Part shown: positions 1 through 10,129 of the stretch, one piece after another
Numbering within the stretch: the first letter of the stretch is position 1
Layout of the letters: each line of letters begins with the position of its first letter
NCBI GenBank assembly: GCA_014621425.1
Contig: JAANBB010000579.1
Span: 1 to 21,709, forward strand
Source: Cylindrodendrum hubeiense
Lineage: Eukaryota; Ascomycota; Sordariomycetes; Hypocreales; Nectriaceae
Direction of reading: 5' to 3'
DNA: 21,709 bases
Notes under the pieces: generated by a model
Told to the model about the DNA's origin: nothing
Seen by the model: the letters and a program-made list of their open reading frames with translations, nothing else
The model's database searches: none
Position numbers and translations under genes: made by a program

Positions 1-1314
1 CCCAGCACAGATCCCATCTCTGTGCCCTTCGTCAGCAGGGCCAAGGTCCAGACCCTGACCCAAGCTTGCTCTGTTGCTGCTGATCTGGGATCCCCGGGTG
101 ACAGAAAAGGTCCCTGCCTATATGCAAGTATGGTCAACTGTCCCGCCGGCATCCGCTGCAGATGCCCCGACGGACGGGACAAGAAATAGATACTTCCTCT
201 TCGCCACAATTGATTTTCACGATTCCTTTCCTTCCATCCATCCATCCATCCATCCGACCATCTGACTATCTGACCGTCTCGGGCTTTCCGCCCAGTTTCT
301 CCCTCCCCTGACAGTTTCCCGGGGCCATCCAACGCCACAGGGCCGCCATCCGCTTGCACGCTTGCACGCTCGCACCACGGAGTGATCCCTGGAGCATCAT
401 TGAAACCACCCACGTTGGAACGCCTTGATCTCGTCTCGTCCCATCGCGCGCATCCGTCGTCCACCCTGGCCTCCACCGTCAGTCCCCCCCCAGTCTCGCA
501 CTCAGACGCACGCCCGTCCGCCTAGGCCTGGCCCCTGCTCGACTTAGAAGACATCCAAGTGCCCAGGCCGGCCCTCGTCTTCGCTCTTACTCGCCCCAAA
601 GCCCCAAAACAGACTCCATGTACATACGCCCTGCTATCATTTACCTTCCCGTCGTCTCTTGTCCCGTTTGGGTCGTTGCTCGAACCATCTTCCCCTCCTC
701 GTCGCTGTCTCGTTCGTCCCCCTCTCGGCCAATATTCCCTTGTGCCGGTCCCCTCTTGGGTAGTCGTCGTGGCTGCTTCCATGCCAGGACTTCGTGTACT
801 TGAATCTTGGTCCCCCCCCCCTCAATTCATCATCGTCACCCCCTCCATGGTCTCTCCTTGTCATGCATTGATCACCCTCAGCGCTTCACTTTCTTGACTA
901 GGGCCAATCACCATCTACTCGCTATCCCATCTACCTTGTTGCTTGCTGTTGCTTCTTGACCTTCGCATCGGTCGTCCAGCTGCAACCAAGTAGCGGAGCT
1001 TTTCTCTTCCTGTCAGCTCTGCACGTCATCCCGCCCCTTCCTTAAATCTGTCATCCGGGCCTGCCTCTCGTCATATATCATCGCTCGTCTACAACCACCG
1101 CCTGCTTCCAACGCAATAGGTCTGGAATCACCGTTGAGATCTATCCCTTAGATCCAATCGAGTCTTTCGATCGAGAAATGGGCATATCTCTGTGAACGAC
1201 TGCGCCGCGCTCTCTCTCTGACTCGACGACTCCCGCGAGTCTCGATATCCGCAGCATCTCTAGCTCCCACCCAAAATCGCCGACTTTGCCTAGGTAGCCA
1301 TCAACACCGGCATC
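1..1314 (+). other. Upstream region and probable long CT-rich leader of the receptor gene
   Basis: No conserved coding sequence is visible here. The plus strand is strongly pyrimidine-rich from about 200 to 1300, typical of promoters and 5' leaders of filamentous fungi. A TCCA microsatellite lies at about 233-255 and a weak TATA-like stretch (CATATATCA) at 1072-1080. Small open frames (for example 559-897 and 618-803) have biased composition and no recognisable protein features. If the leader starts far upstream they could act as uORFs, but the transcription start cannot be read from sequence. Confidence 0.5.
233..255. repeat. TCCA tetranucleotide microsatellite
   Basis: About six consecutive TCCA units lie in the CT-rich region upstream of the receptor gene. 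It is a simple-sequence repeat of probable slippage origin with no evident function. Confidence 0.85.
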
Positions 1315-2791
1315 ATGGCGACCGCAGAGCACCTCACCCACTCGCAGCTGAACGCGCTCAGCATCATCGAGCGAGTCTGTTCCGTATTCTCCCTCGTCGG
1401 CTCCCTCTTTGTCATTGGGACTTTCGTTTCGTCAAAGTCCTTCCACAAGCCCATCAACCGCCTCGTCTTTTATGCCTCCTTTGGCAACATGATGACCAAT
1501 GTCGGTACCTTGATGTCAAGACAATATATTGATTCCCCGAACTCGGTCGGCTGCCAATTCCAGGGCTTCCTGGTCCAAATGTGCGCTCCATTTCCTCACT
1601 ATTGCGGCTAAAGCAACTCTAACACGATGCAGGTTCATGCCAGCGGATGCTTTCTGGACACTCACCATGGCCATCAATGTATACTTGACATTTTACTTCA
1701 AGTTTGATGCCCGGCGGCTGCGCAGGATGGAGATCCCATACCTCATTGGATGCTATGGCGTTCCCTTCGTCCCAGCTTTCGTCTATATTTTTATCAAGAA
1801 CGACAAGGGGGAGCGAATGTATGGCGATGCCACACTGTGGTGCTGGGTGGCCCCCGAGTGGGACATTTGGCGCATCGCCACCTTTTATGGTCCCATCTGG
1901 TAAGTCACCTATCATGAAGATGGATCCCAGATCAATACTGACAATGCCAGGGTCGTCATATTCATCACCTTCTTCGTCTACATCCGCGCTGGCCACACCA
2001 TCTACCTCAAGCGAAGGGAACTTGGCAACTTCAGTTCAACCGATCATGACCTAACAACGCTCGGCGACGCAGTCACGACGATCAAAACCACCGAGGTCTC
2101 GGTAACAACGGAGGTCATAGATCAGACAAATGGCCTGCAAATGCAACCGATAGGCCGTCGAGCTCCCGACGTAAACGCACCGCGAGACCCGAACGGAGCC
2201 TACTCGGTAACGATCTCGGCCGAATCGAACTCTGGAGACATTGGGGACATTGTCCTGCCTATTCAGCAACAGCCTACCCATAGTAGCATCCAAGCGCCGC
2301 AGACGCAACGACCAGCAGGCAACCCCGCGAGGAGACGTAACCGAGAGCTCAACAACGCAGCTTGGTCGTATACCAAGTGTGCCATCCTCTTCTTCACAGC
2401 GATCCTCATCACCTGGATCCCATCAAGCGCAAACCGCGTGTACTCGGTCTTGCATACCAAAAACTCGTCGATAGCGCTTGAATTTATGAGTGCGTTTGTG
2501 CTACCGCTGCAGGGGTTCTGGAACGCCATCATCTACATGGTAACATCGTGGAGTGCGGTGAAGAACTTGGCAACGGACCTGCGCTTGGGACGGCGGCCCG
2601 ACGTGACGGAGCTAGTCGGAGGCATGACAAACGACAATCCCCACCACATACATCACACCCACCATCACCGACATAACCTTGCCCAATTCCGGACAGTGTC
2701 CCGGTCGAACAAGACATACGAGACAGAAAGCATGACGGAGCTGGCAGGTAGTCGACCAAACTCAGACGACGGTAGACAAGGAGTGGTTTGA
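1315..2791 (+). CDS. cAMP-receptor-like G-protein-coupled receptor (GprH / GPR-1 type)
   Basis: Predicted seven-transmembrane plasma-membrane receptor that should signal through a heterotrimeric G protein. It resembles fungal relatives of Dictyostelium cAMP receptors; its ligand is not known from sequence. Exons are 1315-1580, 1633-1899 and 1951-2791. Introns are 52 nt (GTGCGC donor, TCTAAC branch) and 51 nt (GTAAGT donor), giving 457 residues. Hydrophobic segments fall at about 21-40, 48-68, 82-110, 125-143, 165-189, 319-338 and 351-378. A conserved-type Cys is at 80, ahead of TM3. The third intracellular loop is long (about 190-318), polar and ends in a basic patch (RRRNRE) before TM6. The cytoplasmic tail has a His-rich run at about 409-419. 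The start ATG follows a long leader and gives a short extracellular N-terminus usual for the family. Family assignment is firm; orthology to a named receptor is not. Confidence 0.9.
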
Positions 2792-2858
2792 TTTGGGTGG
2801 CTTAATCACGATATCAGCTTTACATTGTTTTGCTCCTTTTCTGCGAATTCGTGGCATC

Positions 2859-2880
2859 TTTTTTTTTTTTTTTNTTTTTT
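2859..2880. repeat. Poly-T tract with one unresolved base
   Basis: A run of T about 22 nt long in the 3' flank of the receptor gene contains the only ambiguous base of the window, N at 2874. It marks a homopolymer where the assembly is uncertain. It may lie in the 3' UTR. Confidence 0.9.
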
Positions 2881-3694
2881 GGGAATGAGCCACGGCTTGG
2901 ATAGCGACGCAACGGGGTGGCTCATGCTTGAATACGCGTAATGTTTCACGCAGGACCGAGATGAATACCCCAGTTCAGCGTTGAGGAGTTTTATGCTTGG
3001 GATAAGGAGAAGGAGAAAGGGTGTTTTGTCAGGGGTATGAACCTGAATGGGACGGGAAATGCGTCAGAACACAGGCAGCCAACCTGTGAGGGAATGTTTT
3101 GATATAGGTATTATGGAGCAGGGATGGGAATATTCTTGTACAAAATAATTCGCGTATACAGCCAGAAAGGGCTCGGTGTTGCGAATCAGCTCTGAGAAAG
3201 ACACAGATGTGTAATATGGAATTTGCGCCCAGTTTCCGAATTTCAACTTCCTAACGTTCTTAACGTTCTCGACGTTGCAGCCTCGTTCACACATGGTTCA
3301 CAGATGGTCTACTCAAGGTTTCGTGAAACCAAAGACCCATGCACTACATTTCTTTTTGATCAGCGCCGGGCCGTCTCCCTGTTGCATCGACTCGTCACAT
3401 CGGGCATTTGTTTCTTAGTTCCCAATCTTCACACGTTGCTTTTTGCCGGTTTCTTTCCGACCACCCCTTTCCTCTTTCCTCATCCCTGGCTGCCACGCGG
3501 AGACCTCGTGGAATTAGCCGAAATTTCCGCGACGCAAGGAAAAAGGCAAAACCGGTTAATCGCGAAGAGTCCGACAGAGGTGGCATGGGCTGATGTGAAG
3601 TGGTGCACACGGTTGCTTTGGATTGCGGTGGTGGCGCCTGTGTTCGTATGGAGAGAGTACGGACGGTGGGAGCCCACGCGGTGGCAGGGGAGCT

Positions 3695-3710
3695 CTGCAG
3701 TGCACTGCAG
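3695..3710. repeat. Perfect 16-bp palindrome CTGCAGTGCACTGCAG
   Basis: The 16 bases equal their own reverse complement. They are followed by a partly related stretch (GCGGTGCAGTG) and the GCGGT array. No adjacent gene start makes this an obvious operator. Confidence 0.8.
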
Positions 3711-3730
3711 CGCGGTGCAGTGTATGTAGT

Positions 3731-3750
3731 GCGGTGCGGTGCGGTGCGGT
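3731..3750. repeat. GCGGT pentanucleotide tandem repeat, four units
   Basis: Four exact GCGGT units lie directly downstream of the 16-bp palindrome region, in non-coding DNA. It is a simple-sequence array. Confidence 0.9.
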
Positions 3751-5534
3751 GAAGGGCTACAAATGCTGCGATGGTGGGTGTGATGCCACGGGCATGTCTG
3801 CGACGCCCGCGGAGGGTGTCGACGTCACATGGCGATGGCGTTTCGGGGGTGGAGGAGAGGGAGGGGTTGCCGCTCGTCCGGGAGACAGGGGTTGGTTAAA
3901 TCAGAGTAAGATAGCGAGTGCGACAGACGGCGACTGTATAGGTCAGTGGGAAACGCACTGCAGCGTGGGATGGGAACACTGGCGGTGGTCCATCTACAGC
4001 AGAGAATCAATGTCTTTGGTGATTGCACATGTTGGTTGAACATTCTGGGGACGGGACGTGCGGTTGGCTCCACCAGACAAGCAACCCCCAGAATACGAGA
4101 ACAAGATATTATGGGGAGATGGTATGGGGAAAACCTGGGGATTTTGTGGGCCGTTGGCGGTTTTCTTTTTGGGCGTGGGAACAGCAGATGAGATGAGATC
4201 AGATGCGATTTCAGATGCGATGGCCTCACTCCTGCCGACTCCTGTCACTCCTGTTCGTGTCTGTGCTTGGGTCGCTCTGCTTTGCTTTTTGGAGGAGAGG
4301 CCCATGCACCAGTTTCTGCCGCATGACATGCGGGTTTCTTGTTAGCCTCTTGGGCATGGCATGGCGAGTTGATAACGGTCCATATGAGACTAGACCAGAG
4401 AGACGCAAGGCGCGTTCTGAGTGATTAATGGAGAGCAGCAACGAGGCAAGCCGTGCCCCAATCTCCGACAGAGTTGGCGGGCACCTCGGTCGGGATGCGT
4501 CCCCCCCCTCCCCTGTAACTTTAGTCCTTCTCCAGCGCCTGCGCAGTGGCACCACCGACACAAAACGTCGCACCCGCCGTGCAGTGGCGCTCCATGACAC
4601 CCGCCCTCGTGGCATCTCGCGCTCGAGCTGGCCAGTCCTCGCCTTGGCCATGATTCTTCTTCTTTTCCCTCTTCTCTTGCACGAGGCGGCATGGCATGAT
4701 CTTGCCTGCACATGGGCAGGGCGCCCCGGCTGCAGATGCGGGGGAGAGCGTGCGCAGCCTGGGGTTGGACGTTGCGGGCCAGGGCGTCATGATGATCTCT
4801 CAGAGGGATGGCACCACCTTGGCTTTTGCTGCGGGGGAGGCCAACGCCAATGTGACTTTGTGGTTATTACCAACATCGTAAAGTCATGGATTCCTCCTGC
4901 AAGCTGCGATGCCCTGCCATTGTCATCGTCTGAGGCCAGGGCCTCGGATCTGACGTGAAGACTTCCGGGGCAGCATCCTCGGCACGCGCAAGACGGGGAG
5001 CCCCTGGAGCACTTCGCGCCAGGGTCCTGCGGAGTGCCTCCTTTGGGCGTCTCGGCCCCGACACGACTGCCCAGGTTGCAGACGGGGTGCTCCGACTTTC
5101 CTCTCTTGGTTCTCTCTACGCTCCAGTCTCACGCCGGCCTCCCCTCCAACACATGGCAATACGAAGTGTTAATAAGTCAAATATCCGAACAAACTTCACC
5201 TCTTGTACATTGTAGCTTATCATTACTCATTCATGACGGCCCTGCTTTACTGCCATGCTCCCAAGCCATTTCGAGGCCAACAAGCAAACCCCCATCCATC
5301 CCATGCCGCCCGGGGTATTTCGTAAAAAGCAAACTTCGCAACGCCCTCCGTCTGATCAGCTTAAGAAGGAGAATAAGAAAGAAAAGGCAAAAGCAGCAAG
5401 GAAACCAGCTCTCTCTCAAAATAGTCAACCCAGATGCCTTCTTGTGCCCTTGTGCCCCTGTGTCCTTGTTCCCCCATCCGGCCCACTGTATCGGACTGCA
5501 ACTTCTCCCATATTCCTCTCTCTGTAACCCATCC

Positions 5535-7386
5535 TCAGCCGTCCTTGACGCCCTCAATCATCTTGTACTCCCAGAATGTCCCTAGCTCTAAGCACTCCCT
5601 CACGCATCCTTCATCCTCCCACCACCACTTCTCAGCTGTGACGAAGGCGCCCCAGACCTCCATCCAGAGCATTCGTCCCACGAGACTCCTGAGCTCCGCC
5701 TTGACTTCCCTCCCGCTGCGTGCCCGGTCCACAAACGGATCGCTATCGCCGTCCGAGTATCGCACACTCGTTGGGATCGCGAAAAACTTAGCCGTCGTCA
5801 GGGTGCTACCTCGTCCACGCAGGGACGCTTCCCCAAGCCAGTCTGGGAACAGTTTGCTTGGGTTCATGCATCGGAAGTGACGCTCTAGGTTAAGCAACAG
5901 ATTCTCCTCCAGCCATGTTCGCATGCGCTGCCCGAGAGTTCCAGCGCATGGCAACGGGTCAATTAGTGTCAGTTGCAGGGAACCTCCCTGTTTCAAGGAT
6001 TTGCAAATATTCTTCAGAACGCTGGGAATGTCAGGCGAAGAGCATATTGCGGGCATTGAGAGCGAGTAAACATTTTCGAAAAGTTGCGGTGCCACCGGAA
6101 AGACCGATGGGGATTCTGAAGGGACGAGAACCGGGTGGACGTTGGTAAACTGCGTATGCGAAAGCGGCGTAGCTGACATGTGGTAGACTTTGCTTGTCGG
6201 ATGAAGCGCCGCGAGATAGGATGCCGTTGCTAAGAGCAGGTCAGTGGGATCCGGAGGAGACGCCCGCAGGACAAATACCTTGAGACTCGTACAAGGCCAG
6301 GATCTTTTGAACACCAGCCGATGGAGTTTCGACCACCGACGAGCGAGAATTGTTGCGCTGCGGGACAGGATCGAGGTGGTGTAGAGTTGACAACATCCAT
6401 CGCTTCTTCTCCATCTCAAGTTCATGATGGAGGCTTTCGTCCTCTGTCGTGCTCCAAACCTCCTTCAGTCGAGATAGGATGACTTCAGGGCTTGCAGCAG
6501 CCATCCGCCTGACTTCTTTCAAGAGCATATCAAGATCTGAGCTGGCGTCGGCGCTTTTGTTGCTATCTTTGATCTGCAACATCTCAGTGATCGAGTTTTC
6601 AAGGCCCGTCACTCCGGGCTCAACAGAAGCGCAATCCCATTCATCCGGTGGGCGCCAAGCATCTGGGTTGTTTGGCATGAAGGTGAGAGCAAGAGGTGTC
6701 TGTGACTTGGCCGGAAACTTGAGGTCGGGGATTAAGTTGACCGGGGAGTCAGATCGAAGCAGTGGTACTGATTTATTTCTGGGAGAAGTCAGCGCAGCTC
6801 AATGATTCAACCAAATGCCATACCTCTTTTCCGGAGAACTCGGCGGTGTCATAGGCTGATCGATATCGTGTTCGGAGGAAATCAAAGTCTCAGACAAGAG
6901 GTCATGTTCAGTCGTACCCGAGGACCGAGGCTTCCACGAAATCTCAGTACGCTTAGTGACGAAGGAGGAAGGGCCCAGGGCCTGAACAACTTGTGATGTA
7001 TCCGGTCCCGACGTAGAACTCTTGCCAGACGCGGCTCTAACGGCGTCCGAATAGATGGAAGAGCCATCGGCTACGAGAGCTGAATGCTGATAGCTCCCAG
7101 CGTCTGAATCCGTCGACAGGGGCGACCGTGAGGAGAGAAGGCTCGGGGTTAGGAGGCCCGTCGTCTTGGGGTTAACCTTGTCAGAGTTGGATTGTTTGAG
7201 ACCGCGAGATCTCAGAAACCCAAAGGGAGAGTCGGTGGATGATCGCGAGCTGCGTACTGACAAGGAGCTCCGCGAGGAAATGGACTTCTCCTTCTCTTTG
7301 CCTTGTTGCTCTCGCTTCTTTTCCTTCTTGGCGCGATGTTCGCCGACCAGCTCCCGGTCTGGGTCGGTCCAGATTACGTCAAACAT
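5535..7386 (-). CDS. Fungal SAM-methyltransferase-like protein with disordered N-terminus
   Basis: Likely a member of a fungal family annotated as methyltransferase-like; substrate unknown. Minus-strand exons are 7386-6824, 6778-6279 and 6229-5535, with introns of 45 nt (GTATGG, CTGAC branch) and 49 nt (GTATTT, CTGAC branch). This gives 585 residues with all junctions in frame. The first ATG of the frame is 7384-7386; the frame reads open upstream to a TAG but has only a GTG, so 7386 is taken as the start. Residues 1-30 contain a conserved-looking WTDPDRE segment followed by a Lys/Glu-rich stretch. About 30-190 is Ser-rich and low complexity. The C-terminal half has a Rossmann-methyltransferase flavour: a segment FENVYSLSMP, then a helix and LKQGGSLQLTLIDP resembling the post-motif III strand. 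A classical GxGxG SAM-binding motif is not evident, so the domain may be divergent or inactive. Confidence 0.78.
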
Positions 7387-10129
7387 GACGAGATCGAAGG
7401 TGTGAAATTTCACAAGGTCGGTTATCGTATCCGTAAGAGTCGCGAGATGCTGTGAAGTTGGCTATTGGCCACTAGCTGAGCTGCGCTACGATGGCGACGG
7501 CAACAGAAGCGACGACCAAAAAGGTGCAAGTGGAAATAGGAAACAAAATTGTGAGATTAAAGTGTGACTTTAGCGGTCAAGATTCAGGATTGGTTTAGTG
7601 TGTCAAGCTCTCTGTGAGTGTAGAGGTTGAAAGAGGAGGGGCGAGGGTGGTGAAGTGAAGTGAGGTGAGGTGAAGGTTGAGAAACGAATGGATGCAGCGT
7701 GGGACGGAAGTAGGCCTTAAAGCCCAATTCGGCTGTGCCCCCTTCAAGCTCGTCAATTATTCTCAGCGATTCTTCACTTTCGGTTCTGTTTTCAGTTTCA
7801 GCAGTGAGTTAAAGCTGCCAGCTGTCACACACTGCCTAGTCACCTGGTGCGCATGGAATGCATGGAATGGTGACGAGGTGCCGGAGCGCGGGTACAGCCG
7901 CCTTGGTCGCGAAACGAGTTTTAGGTTAGAAGAACAAAGAAATGGCAAAATGCCGAGTGAGCAGAAGACTCGAGAAGAGGAGAACCTCGCCCCCAGCTTG
8001 TTCGTGACGGTGCAAGGTGGCCGTCAAGGAGCTTGAGGTCAGCGTACCCAAGTCACCATGTGCAAGCAACAGGAACCAAAAGGTCCAAGGCGCAGCATAC
8101 ATCACGCAAGTGCGCCCGAGGATCGTCAGCCTCTTTCTCTTACCCGTCTTAGTCAGTTCTCACTCTCCTGTGACAAATTCCTCACCTTGAGCAAGCATTT
8201 CGTCACACGATAAACGCGTCCCGGTTCTAGCACAACCCACAGAGGCAGCCAACTAGGCCATCACTGGCAGAAATGCCTCGCAGCAAACACCTTTGCATGA
8301 ACTCCTCGGGCCCGGGTTTAGGCAGCCAGCATATTAAACGGCATTGTCCCCTTTTTTTAGCATGGCAGCCCAACCTCGTGTGGGATCTGCGAAGGACAGG
8401 CTCGAACATTGTGTCACAGGAAATTCCTTGTATCTTTCTTGAAGATAACGAATGATAGGCTTGTGTTGGCTCTCGAGGCCGGGTTGTTCATGAGGGTAGC
8501 CGAGACGAACTTTTGGCTTACGAGTCCAGGCCGTTCGCATGCAGATTCCCAGTCTCATGTTAATCCGGTGGCTTCATTGGTGAATGGGCTTATCAAGCTC
8601 GCCTTTTATTACTCTCTTGTCATGTTCTCGGAACACGACTGAAGTCGACATACTCTTTGAGAAAATACCGATAGGTCAGTGCACGGAGCTCAACTGATCC
8701 GTCCAGAAGCCAAGATGAACACTCTTGTCTACAAAGCCACATAAAATCCGTCACCAAAAACCACTGTGTTCAGAAATGCACAGCGCATTCGTTCAGCCGG
8801 CCAAGGTCTCAATTTCGGCAGGTTACAGATCGGCCGCATGTCTATGCATCGATCCGCCAGCCACAGCCTGTGCTGGCCCTCGCGAAAGACAAGGTCTCGC
8901 TTGCAGGACCTAAGGCTTGCAGCTCGTGTCACAAAGGCGACGAGTTTGTGCCATGGCAACTAGAACCCTCGGTTCAGGTGGCGCTCTGCCTTGGACAGCG
9001 ACCCTTCTTGAGACGATGGCAGTGGACTTGAGTGTTGAAGGGATCCCATGGAAGCAGTTTCGCGTGCATGGAGAATCATTTCCGATTCTATCACACGCTA
9101 CTAGTTGAGTATCGTTCGCCGGAATCCGATGCAATGGAGTCCTTCTTTCGAGGAATAACGGAACGGACGGCGAAAATCAGTGATGCTTGGTCTTGTGTTC
9201 TCTGCAGCTATCCAGGCCCAGTATATAGGTACCTAAGCACCATTAGGATGTCCTAAGCCTGACTTAAAATAAGCATTTAGTCTCATGTTCCAAGTTAATG
9301 AATTCAACGGTTCGGAAAGGTCGGGTTAGGAGTTTTCTCCTTGTTCTCCGAAATCACCAATGTTGATGTCCACATAGTCCCCGTCGCTACCTCCTTTGAC
9401 CATGTGATGTATGAATAGTCGGTTTGATGTTCACGAATTCAGTACTTGAGCATTAAGAGCACAAGATCTGCTCAAGGTTACTCCCGCAACAGATCCCGTC
9501 GCTAGAGAGTGCCATCTCGTGTCTCTGCCAGTGGACTCGGGTCGGGTCGACTCGACTTCTTCCAGGCCAATGCATCGGTAGCTCTTCTCGACAAGAATTG
9601 TCACTATGCCCATCATCGAATAATTTAGTCCAGGCCCTCGCAAAGCACCGGTGTGGATGCGCAAGAGGCGGAGGGATGTTACAACCAGAAACCCTCCCCA
9701 AATCTGGCCGCCGCCACTCCTTTGCCAGCTGTCTGCCACCTGCGCCAGCCTGCCACCTGTCCGTCACGTCACTTGATCACTTACTTCACTATTCGCTCCG
9801 AGCCAAGCCGGAAACTTCACTCACACACTACCCGCAACGAGACCAAGTCCCTCCCCCGGTCTCTTCCTCTTCTTGGTGTCACCACGAGCAAGTCTTCTCT
9901 CATCTTCTCTTAGCCGTAGTTGATGTGGCCAACCCCCCTTTCTGCTGCATTTTGTCTCTCATCTCTGGTCTTTCGCCTCTAATCTCTGAGTCACTCTCTC
10001 TCTCCTCTACTTATTTCCCAACCACAGACCGCCATTTCGTTCCGCCTTCTTTGGCAACATTCACTTGATATTCACTTCATCACAGGCCGAGGCAACATCT
10101 CAGCTGCGTGGTTCATCTTCCCTTTCTTA
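7387..10129. other. Divergent intergenic region between the methyltransferase-like gene and the purine permease
   Basis: About 2.7 kb without a supportable gene. The left end is the promoter side of the minus-strand methyltransferase-like gene and includes a GTGAR pentamer array at about 7651-7676. The right end (about 9700-10129) is CT-rich and probably the permease leader. Possible GATA-factor sites (AGATAA at 8442-8447, TGATAG at 8453-8458) lie about 1.7 kb upstream of the permease start, too far to be convincing. I found no TCGG-N6-CCGA site of the purine regulator UaY type by eye. Short open frames such as 9598-10068 (+) look like chance. Confidence 0.55.
7651..7676. repeat. GTGAA/GTGAG pentamer array
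   Basis: About five consecutive GTGAR pentamers lie roughly 270 nt upstream of the methyltransferase-like start codon. On the coding strand it reads as a TCACY array, consistent with a pyrimidine-rich promoter or leader tract. Confidence 0.7.

Larger units (their letters stand above)
2792..5534. other. Intergenic region between the receptor 3' end and the methyltransferase-like 3' end
   Basis: About 2.7 kb with no gene I can support. The genes on either side converge, so both 3' UTRs lie here. It holds a T-run with an unresolved base (N at 2874), a 16-bp palindrome at 3695-3710, a GCGGT pentamer array at 3731-3750, and a small ATCAGATGCGAT-like duplication at about 4196-4221. Open frames at 3223-3729 (+), 4428-4958 (+) and 4226-4711 (-) have no recognisable domain, splice logic or sensible composition. 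Confidence 0.6.

Noticed and set aside
3223..3729. 168-codon open frame on the plus strand in the first large intergenic region
   Set aside because: No recognisable domain, unlikely composition, no good start context, and it ends in the simple repeat region. It looks like chance.
4226..4958. Overlapping open frames on both strands (161 and 176 codons)
   Set aside because: GC-rich sequence leaves several frames open at once; the proteins are Arg/Ser/Cys-rich with no family resemblance.
7384..7413. Upstream GTG (7411-7413) as start of the methyltransferase-like protein
   Set aside because: Nuclear fungal genes normally start at ATG; the first in-frame ATG is 7384-7386 and no upstream exon with an ATG was evident.
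8372..8410. Possible tRNA B-box-like stretch (GGCTCGAAC)
   Set aside because: No A-box at the right distance and no cloverleaf could be drawn.
9598..10068. 156-codon open frame upstream of the permease
   Set aside because: It lies in the CT-rich leader and its Ser/Leu/Pro composition simply reflects the pyrimidine bias.
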